A DNA stretch of 64,000 nt from Bradyrhizobium liaoningense (GTDB lineage Bacteria; Pseudomonadota; Alphaproteobacteria; Rhizobiales; Xanthobacteraceae), in the NCBI RefSeq assembly GCF_018130785.1, contig NZ_JAFCJT010000011.1, forward strand, positions 62,001 to 126,000. The letters run 5' to 3'. The notes below the pieces were generated by a model. That model saw only the letters and a program-made list of their open reading frames with translations, did no database searches and was not told where the DNA came from. This document shows, one piece after another, positions 34,317-41,299 of this stretch (position 1 is the first letter of the stretch; each line of letters begins with the position of its first letter). The position numbers were made by a program, and so were the translations under genes.

Positions 34317-34920
34317 CTGCAAAACTCCTTGCTTGGATGATCGCGCCCGGCATCTGCACCGGCCGCCGATGCCAGGGCCGCTCGTAACACCAGAGATCGG
34401 GCTGGAAGCTCGGGACGGGGTCGAACCCCGTCGCCTTCATGATGTCACGTCCGGCCACGGTTGACGGCTGCGCATAGCAATCCGCGCCGCGAAACCTTAC
34501 TTGACGCAGATGAGCCGCGGCCTTGCCGAGACCGGCGATGCCCCGGCCAGTTGCCGCGATCGCCCAGATGTAGATGGCAGCAACGTCTTCCTTCGCGGAA
34601 GCGAGATAGCGCGTCTCGGGTGCCGTCAGGCAGATCTCGTCGAGCAGCAGCGCATCGTGTCCGCGGTCGTTGAGGAACAAGAAGGCCATGCCGCCGAGCA
34701 GATTGCCCTTGCGGCTGAACGTCAGGATGCTCTGGGGATCGAACGTGAAATATCTCGTAAGCTCCGCCGTTCCGATCTGCACGCCCGGCACCAGCCGGCG
34801 CGCCATTTCGGAAAGCGCGGCAATTTCGGAAGATTGCGCACAACGGACATCGACGTCCGGACTCAGTGGCAAGCCGTCGAAATCGTGCCTTGCGGCAAAG
34901 CAGCCCCTTTCCATACTCAT
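34303..34920 (-). CDS. GNAT-like protein, second of a pair
   Basis: This 205-residue protein starts with ATG at 34920, with GAGGGG 5 nt upstream. The core resembles GNAT: ILTFSRKGNLLGGMAFLFLN (strand pair), DEICLTAPETRYL, then ATGRGIAGLGKAAAHLR (glycine-rich acyl-CoA loop), and IMKATGFDPVPS at the end of the fold. It is too divergent for a specific family name. It is the first gene of a probable operon (this gene, GNAT, isochorismatase-like, small protein), divergent from a LysR gene by about 100 bp. Confidence 0.65.
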   Translation of the reverse strand: MSMERGCFAARHDFDGLPLSPDVDVRCAQSSEIAALSEMARRLVPGVQIGTAELTRYFTFDPQSILTFSRKGNLLGGMAFLFLNDRGHDALLLDEICLTAPETRYLASAKEDVAAIYIWAIAATGRGIAGLGKAAAHLRQVRFRGADCYAQPSTVAGRDIMKATGFDPVPSFQPDLWCYERPWHRRPVQMPGAIIQARSFADARH

Positions 34921-35012
34921 GTCGCCCCTCTATCGTTGGAGGATTTAGTGCCCCGCTATGACGACGAGCTTAGCGGTTGGGGACCACGAGTATGCAGCAG
35001 TTATTGCACCGG

Positions 35013-35034
35013 GGTGCTGCTATGATGCAGCACC
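35013..35034 (+). promoter_or_regulatory. Perfect hairpin with the LysR start codon in its loop
   Basis: GGTGCTGC-TATGAT-GCAGCACC is a perfect 8-bp inverted repeat with a 6-nt centre that contains ATG at 35022. A related half GCAGCAG lies 15 bp upstream. As DNA it could be a LysR-type operator for autoregulation and for the divergent GNAT operon. As RNA it would place the start codon in a stable loop and could limit translation. Confidence 0.6.
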
Positions 35035-36032
35035 GTGAAGAAGCCCTGGACGCGTCCTGGGACGATTTGAAACTGTTTTTAGCGTGCGCAAAATATAAAA
35101 GTTTCCGCAACGCGGCCGAAGAACTCGGACTCACCTCCACCACGCTGATGCGCAGGATCGACCGGCTCGAAGAGAGCATCGACTGCAAGCTGTTCCTGCG
35201 CGACCAGAGTGGACTGACGCTCAGCGATGAAGGCACCGCGATGATCGCCGACGTCGCGCACATGGAGCGTCATGCCTTCAACGTCTTCCGGCGTGCTTCG
35301 CGATCGTCGAACGACACCGCGGGCACCGTGCGTGTCGCAGTGACGGAAGGCCCCGGCAATTTCTGGATCCTGCCGCGGCTGATCGATTTCCAGAAGACCT
35401 ATCGCAAGATCACCGTCGACCTGCGCTGCGCGATGGAGCAGGCCGACGTCGCCCGGCTTGAATCCGACATCGCGATCCAGCTCGAGCCGCCGACCAATCC
35501 CGACCTGATCGTCGCCAAGCTCGGCCGCCTGCACATCTATCCCTTCGTCTCCAAGGAATACGAGAGCCTCTACGGCGTGCCGGCGTCCCTGGCCGAGTTG
35601 AAGAACCATCGCATCATCAAGCAGAGCGCGCCGCAGGTCGACGACGGCGCCTACGCCCGCGTGCTTGGACTGAAGTCGCTCGAAGGCATCGTCGGGATCA
35701 AGACCAACTCCTCGGTCGGCGTGCTCTATGCGGTGGAGCGCGGCGCCGGCATCGGCTTCCTGCCGACCGTGTCGATCGCGCTCGGTGCACCGCTCGTTGC
35801 CGTCGATCTCGGCGTCAGCCACCACGCCGATCTCTGGCTCACCTATCACAAGGAATTCCGCGGCTCCGAGCGCCACAAGATCGTGGTCGACTGGCTGAAG
35901 AAGATCTTCGATGCCAAGACCTATCCCTGCTTCCGCGACGAGTTCATCCATCCGAATGCGCTGGTGCCGATGATGACGGCTGCGCGCGAGGGTTTTGGAT
36001 TGAAGGGATATGTCGCGGCGACGCCGGCGTGA
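35022..36032 (+). CDS. LysR family transcriptional regulator
   Basis: This regulator of about 336 residues has the N-terminal helix-turn-helix WDDLKLFLACAKYKSFRNAAEELGLTSTTLMRRIDRLEESI and a substrate-binding domain (about 100-310) with RLESDIAIQLEPPTNPDLIVAKLG. The start is uncertain: TTG 34977, ATG 34992, ATG 35022 and ATG 35025 are all in frame, and 35022 is given because LysR proteins normally begin shortly before the WDDLK helix. The divergent GNAT operon is its likely target. Confidence 0.85.
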   Translation: MMQHREEALDASWDDLKLFLACAKYKSFRNAAEELGLTSTTLMRRIDRLEESIDCKLFLRDQSGLTLSDEGTAMIADVAHMERHAFNVFRRASRSSNDTAGTVRVAVTEGPGNFWILPRLIDFQKTYRKITVDLRCAMEQADVARLESDIAIQLEPPTNPDLIVAKLGRLHIYPFVSKEYESLYGVPASLAELKNHRIIKQSAPQVDDGAYARVLGLKSLEGIVGIKTNSSVGVLYAVERGAGIGFLPTVSIALGAPLVAVDLGVSHHADLWLTYHKEFRGSERHKIVVDWLKKIFDAKTYPCFRDEFIHPNALVPMMTAAREGFGLKGYVAATPA

Positions 36033-36047
36033 GCCAGACAGCTATTT

Positions 36048-36123
36048 GAGCATGATCCGCGCGCAAACGCGTCCCGCGTTTGTCGCGAGGGAAAATGGCT
36101 GCACAGTTTTCCGGATCGTGCTC
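36048..36123. repeat. Palindromic repeat, GAGCATGATCCG type (copy 1)
   Basis: The outer arms GAGCATGATCCG (36048) and CGGATCGTGCTC (ending 36123) match at 11 of 12 positions, with an inner AAACGCG/CGCGTTT hairpin and a GAAAA/TTTTC pair. It lies between the convergent LysR and autotransporter genes. A shorter relative with the same GAGCATGATCCG end is at 45025-45073, so the window itself shows that this is a repeat. Confidence 0.75.
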
Positions 36124-36126
36124 GCT

Positions 36127-37281
36127 TCACCACCGGTATTCGAAGCCGGCCGTTCCTTGGTGTGACGTCAGCTCATTGCGGAACTTGCCGTCATAGTTGA
36201 TGTAGAGCCGCGCCGTGCTGGTCAGGCTGAGCGAAGCCGAGGCGCCGGCATCCATGCCGTAACGGCTCTCGCCGATGCCGGGAACGACGATGCTCTGGGT
36301 TTCCAAGCTGACCTGCACCGATCCCAGGTTCTGGTAGAAATTGTCGACGAACTTGCCGTAGGCCGACAGGTCCAGGATCTTCTGGTCGTAGATGAAGTAG
36401 CGCCCAATCTCCGCGCCGATCATCACGCGTGCGCGTGAGAGTGCAGTGGAGCCGACGTTCAATGGATCGAGCCCTCCGGCCTCCTGGAACGCGGCGCTGG
36501 TGGCGCGCACATATTCGAGCGCCCCCTTGGGCACGATGCGCATCTGGTCTTGGGTCCAGTAATAGCTGATCTCGGTCAACGCGCCATCGATTGCAGCACG
36601 ATAGCCCGCCGTCGCGAAGCCAAAGCCGGTGTCCCGGCTGGAATGGACCTTGCCGAAACCGTGCACCACCGCGAAGGCCCAGGTCCACGGTCCCTTGTCG
36701 ACCGAGCCGTTGAAGCCGATTTGCGTCAGGTCGAGCGTCGCCGACTGGAGCGCCAGCGGCACGTCGATGTCGGTGTGGCTCTGGTCGACGGAGAAGCCGA
36801 GATTGACGCCCGGCGCGACCCGCGCACCAAAACCTGCAAGGCCGCCAAACGTCTTGCGCTTGTCGCCGACGAAATCGCCCTGCGCATCGGTCCGGACCGA
36901 GATGCCGTAGCCCTCGAACCAGGTGCGGTAGCGTGGGTCTTCCGTGCTCGCGGACGCCCCGCCGCCGCCAGGATTGGTTCGGAACGCACGGTTGACGCCG
37001 CCCGACGCCTGGTTGCCCAGCCGCTCCAGGAAATTCGAGCCAAGATTGAGCGCGCTGTTGCCAGCCGACTGGTCGTAATTGGTCGCGGTCGGCATCGGGG
37101 TCGGGGACGGCGTGGGTGCCGGTGTCGGGGTCGGCGTGGGCGTCGGAGTCTGCGCGAAGGCTGATGTCGCCGACATCAGCACGACGAGTACAAGCGCCAT
37201 GACGAACGCAGCCGCGATCCGGCGGACACGGTCCAGCCCAATCGTCTGCCGTGTCGCGGAGAGCTGCGAGGTGCAGCACAT
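36127..37281 (-). CDS. Autotransporter beta-domain outer membrane protein, no passenger
   Basis: The 384-residue protein is a signal peptide (AAAFVMALVLVVLMSATSAFA, cleavage near residue 43), a (Thr-Pro) linker at about 45-68 and then a barrel domain of about 260 residues. The barrel begins DPRYRTWFEGYG, typical of autotransporter beta-domains, and ends GFEYRW, the aromatic C-terminal signal for the BAM complex. No passenger domain lies before it. ATG at 37281 is chosen; the frame opens 111 nt earlier. The Thr-Pro region is coded by low-complexity DNA at about 37085-37150. Confidence 0.85.
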   Translation of the reverse strand: MCCTSQLSATRQTIGLDRVRRIAAAFVMALVLVVLMSATSAFAQTPTPTPTPTPAPTPSPTPMPTATNYDQSAGNSALNLGSNFLERLGNQASGGVNRAFRTNPGGGGASASTEDPRYRTWFEGYGISVRTDAQGDFVGDKRKTFGGLAGFGARVAPGVNLGFSVDQSHTDIDVPLALQSATLDLTQIGFNGSVDKGPWTWAFAVVHGFGKVHSSRDTGFGFATAGYRAAIDGALTEISYYWTQDQMRIVPKGALEYVRATSAAFQEAGGLDPLNVGSTALSRARVMIGAEIGRYFIYDQKILDLSAYGKFVDNFYQNLGSVQVSLETQSIVVPGIGESRYGMDAGASASLSLTSTARLYINYDGKFRNELTSHQGTAGFEYRW

Positions 37282-37653
37282 GATGACTAATCCCGAAGCA
37301 AAGTGGCGCCGCGCAAAAATGCAACACGAATGGCGCGCGCGTGCGGCGATTTGTGCCGAACTGCCACGGAGGGTCAACCGGTTGGCGCGCAATGGCCGAG
37401 GCTATTGCCCGATTGTGGTTCCCCTGCCACAGGTCGCAATTAGCGGACGGCTACACCCGGCCCGGTCTTGAAATTCGCACGCGGCTTGCTAACGCACGAT
37501 TTTCATGTTGCAATATTGGACACAATCGGAATTGGCCGCTCGACTGTGCGTTTCGCGACATTGAGACTCGAACAGACTTCCGGAAGCCCGTTTGTGGCGT
37601 GGCACGCGAAACTGCGGCCGCGTCTTTTTTGTATCTAGTGGAGGAGATGACCG
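37282..37653. other. Long gap upstream of the cold-shock gene
   Basis: This 372-bp gap lies between the divergent autotransporter and csp genes. It must hold both promoters and probably a long 5' leader of the csp mRNA, which is usual for cold-shock genes. A perfect 10-bp palindrome CTTCCGGAAG sits at 37577-37586 in that leader, about 67 nt before the csp ATG. The part 37282-37480 shows no gene. Confidence 0.5.
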
Positions 37654-37860
37654 ATGCCGCAAAAGGGCACCGTCAAATGGTTCAACCCGACCAAGGGCTA
37701 TGGGTTCATCAAGCCGAACGGCAGCGATAAGGACGTGTTCGTCCATATTTCGGCCGTCGAGCGTGCCGGACTCTCAACCCTCAACGAGAACCAGGTGGTT
37801 GAATACGACCTCGTGGAGAACCGCGGCAAAGCATCTGCGGAGAACCTCAAGGTCTCCTGA
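37654..37860 (+). CDS. cspA: Cold-shock domain protein, CspA-like
   Basis: This is a 68-residue single-stranded nucleic acid binding protein with one cold-shock domain. RNP1 is KGYGFIKP and RNP2 is VFVHISAVE, and the opening GTVKWFNPTKGYG is canonical. It works as an RNA chaperone in the cytoplasm. The ribosome site is a strong AGGAGATGACCG before ATG 37654. It is monocistronic: a strong terminator follows 37 nt after the stop. Cold control is usual for the family but is not shown by the sequence. Confidence 0.95.
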   Translation: MPQKGTVKWFNPTKGYGFIKPNGSDKDVFVHISAVERAGLSTLNENQVVEYDLVENRGKASAENLKVS

Positions 37861-37897
37861 TTTCTCTCAAAGCTTCGCGCGAGAGATCATGACGATG

Positions 37898-37925
37898 CCC
37901 CCGGCTCTGCCGGGGGATTTTGTTT
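37898..37925 (+). terminator. Rho-independent terminator of cspA
   Basis: CCCCCGGC-TCT-GCCGGGGG is a perfect 8-bp stem with a 3-nt loop, followed by ATTTTGTTT. It lies 37 nt after the cspA stop and 30 bp before the end of the convergent purN, where it probably serves cspA only, as the T-run is on the plus strand. Confidence 0.9.
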
Positions 37926-37954
37926 GCGAAGACGAAACACCGTGCGGCGGCGCC

Positions 37955-38608
37955 CTAGCGCACCACCGGCGAAACCAGGAAATTCTCCGAGGGCCCGCTG
38001 CCCGCCGTCTTGCACACATCGCCCTCGATCCGGACCTTGCCGGTCGCAAGCAGCCGCAGCGCTTCGGGGTAGATGCGGTGCTCGACTTCGAGAATGCGCT
38101 CCGACAGCGTATCTCCCGTGTCGTGATCGCTCACGGGCACCGCGCCCTGCATCACGATTGGGCCGGCATCGGTCTCGGGGATCACGAAGTGCACCGTCGC
38201 GCCTGACAGTTTTACGCCGGCGCGCAGGGCTTGGCCGTGCGGGTCGAGGCCAGGGAACGACGGCAGCAGTGAGGGATGGATGTTGAGCATCCGCCCGTAC
38301 CAGGCTCTGGTGAACTCCGCCGTGAACAGGCGCATGAAGCCGCCGAGGCAAATCAGCTCGATGCCGTGCTGGTCAAGCGCTGCCTGCAGTACCTCTTCGA
38401 AGCCGGCGCGATCCTTGCCGAACGGCTTGCTCTCGATCACCAGCGTGTTGACGCCGCTCGCCCTGGCGCGTTCGAGGCCGAGCGCATCGGCCTTGTTCGA
38501 GATCACGAGCGAGATCTCCGCCGGAAAATCTGCCGCAGCGGCGGCCCTGATCAGCGCGGACATGTTGGAGCCGCGACCGGAGATCAGGATGGCGACGCGC
38601 CGCTTCAT
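37955..38608 (-). CDS. purN: Phosphoribosylglycinamide formyltransferase
   Basis: This enzyme transfers a formyl group from 10-formyl-THF to GAR in purine synthesis. The 217-residue protein has the N-terminal RVAILISGRGSNMSALI, NIHPSLLPSFPG with the catalytic His and LSGATVHFVIPETDAGPIV with the catalytic Asp. It starts with ATG at 38608, sharing one base with the purM stop (TAATG), so the two are translationally coupled. They are usually paired in alphaproteobacteria. Confidence 0.97.
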   Translation of the reverse strand: MKRRVAILISGRGSNMSALIRAAAAADFPAEISLVISNKADALGLERARASGVNTLVIESKPFGKDRAGFEEVLQAALDQHGIELICLGGFMRLFTAEFTRAWYGRMLNIHPSLLPSFPGLDPHGQALRAGVKLSGATVHFVIPETDAGPIVMQGAVPVSDHDTGDTLSERILEVEHRIYPEALRLLATGKVRIEGDVCKTAGSGPSENFLVSPVVR

Positions 38609-39681
38609 TACAGCGCCAGGTCGAGGTGGCCGTTATAGACGACGCGGTGCTCGCCCTCGGCCGGGATCACGGTGCCGAGCTGCGCCACCGTCTCACCGGC
38701 TTCGCTGAAGACCTGCACGACTTGATCGACCTTGTCGGGCTCGACGATCGCGATCATGCCGATGCCGCAGTTGAAGGTGCGCAGCATCTCGAGCTCGGCA
38801 ATCCCGGCTTGGGCAGCCAGCCATTTGAACACCGGCAGCACCGGCAGGCGCGCCAGGTCGATGCCGACGCCGAGATGGTTTGGCAGCACGCGCGGAATGT
38901 TGTCGGTGAAACCTCCGCCGGTGATGTGGGCAAGCCCCTTCACCGCACCGGTCTCGCGGATCGCACGCAGGCAGGATTTGACGTAGAGCCGCGTCGGCGT
39001 CAGCAACGCGCCGCCGAGCGTCATGACGGGCGCGAACGGCGCCGGCGCCTCGAAGCTGAGGCCGGACTGCTCGACGATCTTGCGCACCAGCGAGAAGCCG
39101 TTGGAGTGCACACCAGACGAGGCTAGCCCGATCACGGCATCGCCCGCGGCAATGTCCTTGCGCGGCAACAACGTACCGCGCTCGGCGGCGCCGACGGCAA
39201 AGCCGCCGAGGTCGTAATCACCGTCCTTGTAGAGGCCGGGCATCTCGGCGGTCTCGCCCCCGATCAGAGCGCAGCCGGATTCGCGGCACCCTTCGGCGAC
39301 ACCGGCAACGATCGACGCGGTCGCCTCCGGGTCGAGCTTGCCGCAGGCGAAATAGTCGAGGAAGAACAGCGGCTCGGCGCCCTGCACGACGAGGTCGTTG
39401 ACGCTCATGGCGACGAGGTCGATGCCGATCCCGCCATGCAGGCCGGTCTCGATCGCGATCTTGACCTTGGTGCCGACCCCGTCGGTGGCCGCGACCAGGA
39501 CGGGATCCCTGAAACCAGCCGCCTTGAGGTCGAACAGGCCGCCGAATCCGCCGATCTCGGCGTCGGCGCCGGGCCGTGCGGTGGCGCGCACCATCGGCTT
39601 GATCAGATCGACCAGGCGGTTGCCCGCGTCGATATCGACGCCTGAATCGGCGTAAGTGAGGCCGTTTTTGCGGTCGGTCAT
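38608..39681 (-). CDS. purM: Phosphoribosylformylglycinamidine cyclo-ligase
   Basis: This AIR synthetase catalyses the ATP-dependent ring closure in purine synthesis. The 357-residue protein from ATG 39681 has the family motifs LVAATDGVGTKVKIAIETG, GGETAEMPGLYKDGDYDLGGFAVG and LAHITGGGFTDNIPRVLP. The frame opens 54 nt upstream, but the ATG has a GGAAATC site and matches the family start. It is the first gene of the purMN operon and divergent from the pgsA-like gene, with 156 bp between starts. Confidence 0.97.
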   Translation of the reverse strand: MTDRKNGLTYADSGVDIDAGNRLVDLIKPMVRATARPGADAEIGGFGGLFDLKAAGFRDPVLVAATDGVGTKVKIAIETGLHGGIGIDLVAMSVNDLVVQGAEPLFFLDYFACGKLDPEATASIVAGVAEGCRESGCALIGGETAEMPGLYKDGDYDLGGFAVGAAERGTLLPRKDIAAGDAVIGLASSGVHSNGFSLVRKIVEQSGLSFEAPAPFAPVMTLGGALLTPTRLYVKSCLRAIRETGAVKGLAHITGGGFTDNIPRVLPNHLGVGIDLARLPVLPVFKWLAAQAGIAELEMLRTFNCGIGMIAIVEPDKVDQVVQVFSEAGETVAQLGTVIPAEGEHRVVYNGHLDLAL

Positions 39682-39837
39682 GCCCGATTTCCAGTGGGTT
39701 TGCGGCTGGTTACGTCGAATTCCGGGGACGCGCAATGGCTCGCATGGCGCACCTCCGTATACTATGTAGAGATATCAACCGGTTCAGCCTCGAAGGGGGC
39801 CGGATTCGAGGTCAGACCGGGTGCCAGGAAGCGCCGC

Positions 39838-40380
39838 GTGAGTATTCCGAATATCATTACCCTGGGCCGCATCATGCTGGTCCCAATCATCGTCTGGGCC
39901 ATCGTGTCGAGCCAAATGGAGGTGGCGTTCGCCGTCTTCCTCATTGCCGGCATCAGCGACGCGGTCGACGGCTTCCTTGCCAAGCGCTTCAACATGACCA
40001 GCGAGCTCGGCGCCCTGCTCGATCCGCTCGCCGACAAGGCCCTGCTGGTCTCGATCTACCTGTCGCTCGGCATCTGGGGCGACATTCCCCGCTGGATCGT
40101 GATCCTGGTGGTCTCGCGCGACATCATGATCGTCGCCGCCGTGATCGTGTCCTGGCTGTTCGACAAGCCGGTCGAGATGAAGCCGTCGAAGGTGTCGAAG
40201 CTCAACACCGCCGCCCAGGTGGCCTATGCGGCGCTGGTGCTGGCCTCCCTCGCCTTCGGCTTCAAGCCAGCGCCTTATGATATCATCCTGATGGGCCTCG
40301 TTACGGTCTTCACGCTCTCTTCGGTGTCGCTCTATCTCGTCGAGTGGCTGCGGCACATGAGTACGATCGAGGCCAAGTAG
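39838..40380 (+). CDS. pgsA: CDP-alcohol phosphatidyltransferase, PgsA-like
   Basis: This integral membrane enzyme of phospholipid synthesis condenses CDP-diacylglycerol with an alcohol. The 180-residue protein starts with GTG at 39838 behind AGGAAG; it opens SIPNIITLGRIMLVPIIVW. The CDP-OH-P signature is DAVDGFLAKRFNMTSELGALLDPLADK; the usual AR is AK here, while all Asp ligands are kept. PgsA (glycerol-3-phosphate) is likely, but another CDP-alcohol is possible. A -10-like TATACT sits at 39758-39763 in the divergent gap to purM. Confidence 0.82.
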   Translation: MSIPNIITLGRIMLVPIIVWAIVSSQMEVAFAVFLIAGISDAVDGFLAKRFNMTSELGALLDPLADKALLVSIYLSLGIWGDIPRWIVILVVSRDIMIVAAVIVSWLFDKPVEMKPSKVSKLNTAAQVAYAALVLASLAFGFKPAPYDIILMGLVTVFTLSSVSLYLVEWLRHMSTIEAK

Positions 40381-40395
40381 CACGATCGAGGCCAA
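40363..40395 (+). repeat. Short tandem duplication at the pgsA stop
   Basis: The 14-nt string ACGATCGAGGCCAA occurs at 40363-40376, inside the last codons of pgsA, and again at 40382-40395, 19 bp later. The first copy is followed by the stop TAG and the second copy would continue into TGA. It looks like a small slippage duplication of the gene end. Confidence 0.8.
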
Positions 40396-40468
40396 ATGAG
40401 CCGGGAGGCGGCCCCGCAAAAGGCCAACTCCCGCTCGATCAAGTCGAATCTCTTCAAACGAAGCCGGC

Positions 40469-41170
40469 ATGCCGGCACGGAGCAAAGCAAGCGTGGCAGG
40501 CCGCGTTCATCCCCGACAATTGGCGTTCTCGCTTCCGCATGCGGAGAGCCTCAGCCGGGACAATTTCCTCGAAGGCCCCGCCAACGAAGCCGGTCTTGCC
40601 CTCATCGACGCCTGGCCGGAATGGCCGAACCGGATCATGTGGCTGGCCGGCCCGGAAGGCAGCGGCAAGAGCCATCTCGCCGCGATCTGGGCCGAGGCTT
40701 CAGGCGCCCGCTCGACCGTGGCCAATGGCTTGACCGCCGAAACAGTCCCGGGCGCACTGGCCACGGGTGCGCTGGTGGTCGAGGACCTCAAGGCAAAAGA
40801 GTTCGACGAGCGCGCCCTGTTCCACCTGATGAACCTCGCCCGCGAGGATGGCGCCCACGTGCTCCTCACCGGCCGCGAGGTACCGGCATCGATCGAAATC
40901 GATCTGCGCGACCTGCGCTCGCGGCTGCGCGCCGTGCCCGTGATCTCGCTGCTGCCGCCCGACGACCAGCTCTTCCGCGGCCTGATCGTCAAATTCTGCG
41001 CCGACCGCCAGCTCGCCGTGGACGAGAGCGTGGTCAGCTACCTCGCCACCCGCCTGGAGCGGTCTTCGGCGGCCGCGCGGGAGGCCGTGGAGCTGCTCGA
41101 CAGCGAGGCCCTGCGCCTCGGTCGCCCCGTCACGCGGGCACTGGCCGCCGAGCTGCTTCGGGACGCCTGA
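40469..41170 (+). CDS. hdaA: DnaA-related regulatory protein HdaA
   Basis: This is an alphaproteobacterial homologue of Hda, which with the sliding clamp promotes ATP hydrolysis by DnaA and stops re-initiation. The 233-residue protein has a possible clamp-binding start (QLAFSLPH, at about 18-25), Walker A AGPEGSGKSHL (about 60-70) and a Walker B-like ALVVEDLKAKEFDERALFHLMNL. The DnaA DNA-binding domain IV is absent, as expected for Hda. ATG 40469 or GTG 40493 are both possible starts. The position upstream of ppk and downstream of a pgsA-like gene is conserved in rhizobia. Confidence 0.88.
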   Translation: MPARSKASVAGRVHPRQLAFSLPHAESLSRDNFLEGPANEAGLALIDAWPEWPNRIMWLAGPEGSGKSHLAAIWAEASGARSTVANGLTAETVPGALATGALVVEDLKAKEFDERALFHLMNLAREDGAHVLLTGREVPASIEIDLRDLRSRLRAVPVISLLPPDDQLFRGLIVKFCADRQLAVDESVVSYLATRLERSSAAAREAVELLDSEALRLGRPVTRALAAELLRDA

Positions 41171-41299
41171 CCTGTCGGCTCTGGCTCCAAGGCCGCTTGA
41201 CGCCGCACAGCGGCGGAACATCAATGTCATCGAAACGTCATCGGACTAACACATGCTCCCGCCGGTTTTGCGCATAACTCGCAAATTGGGGCGAACTGG

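Noticed and set aside
37085..37150. Possible tandem-repeat regulatory element (GTCGGGGTCGGC-like)
   Set aside because: It is the coding sequence of the Thr-Pro linker of the autotransporter, which explains the periodicity of six.
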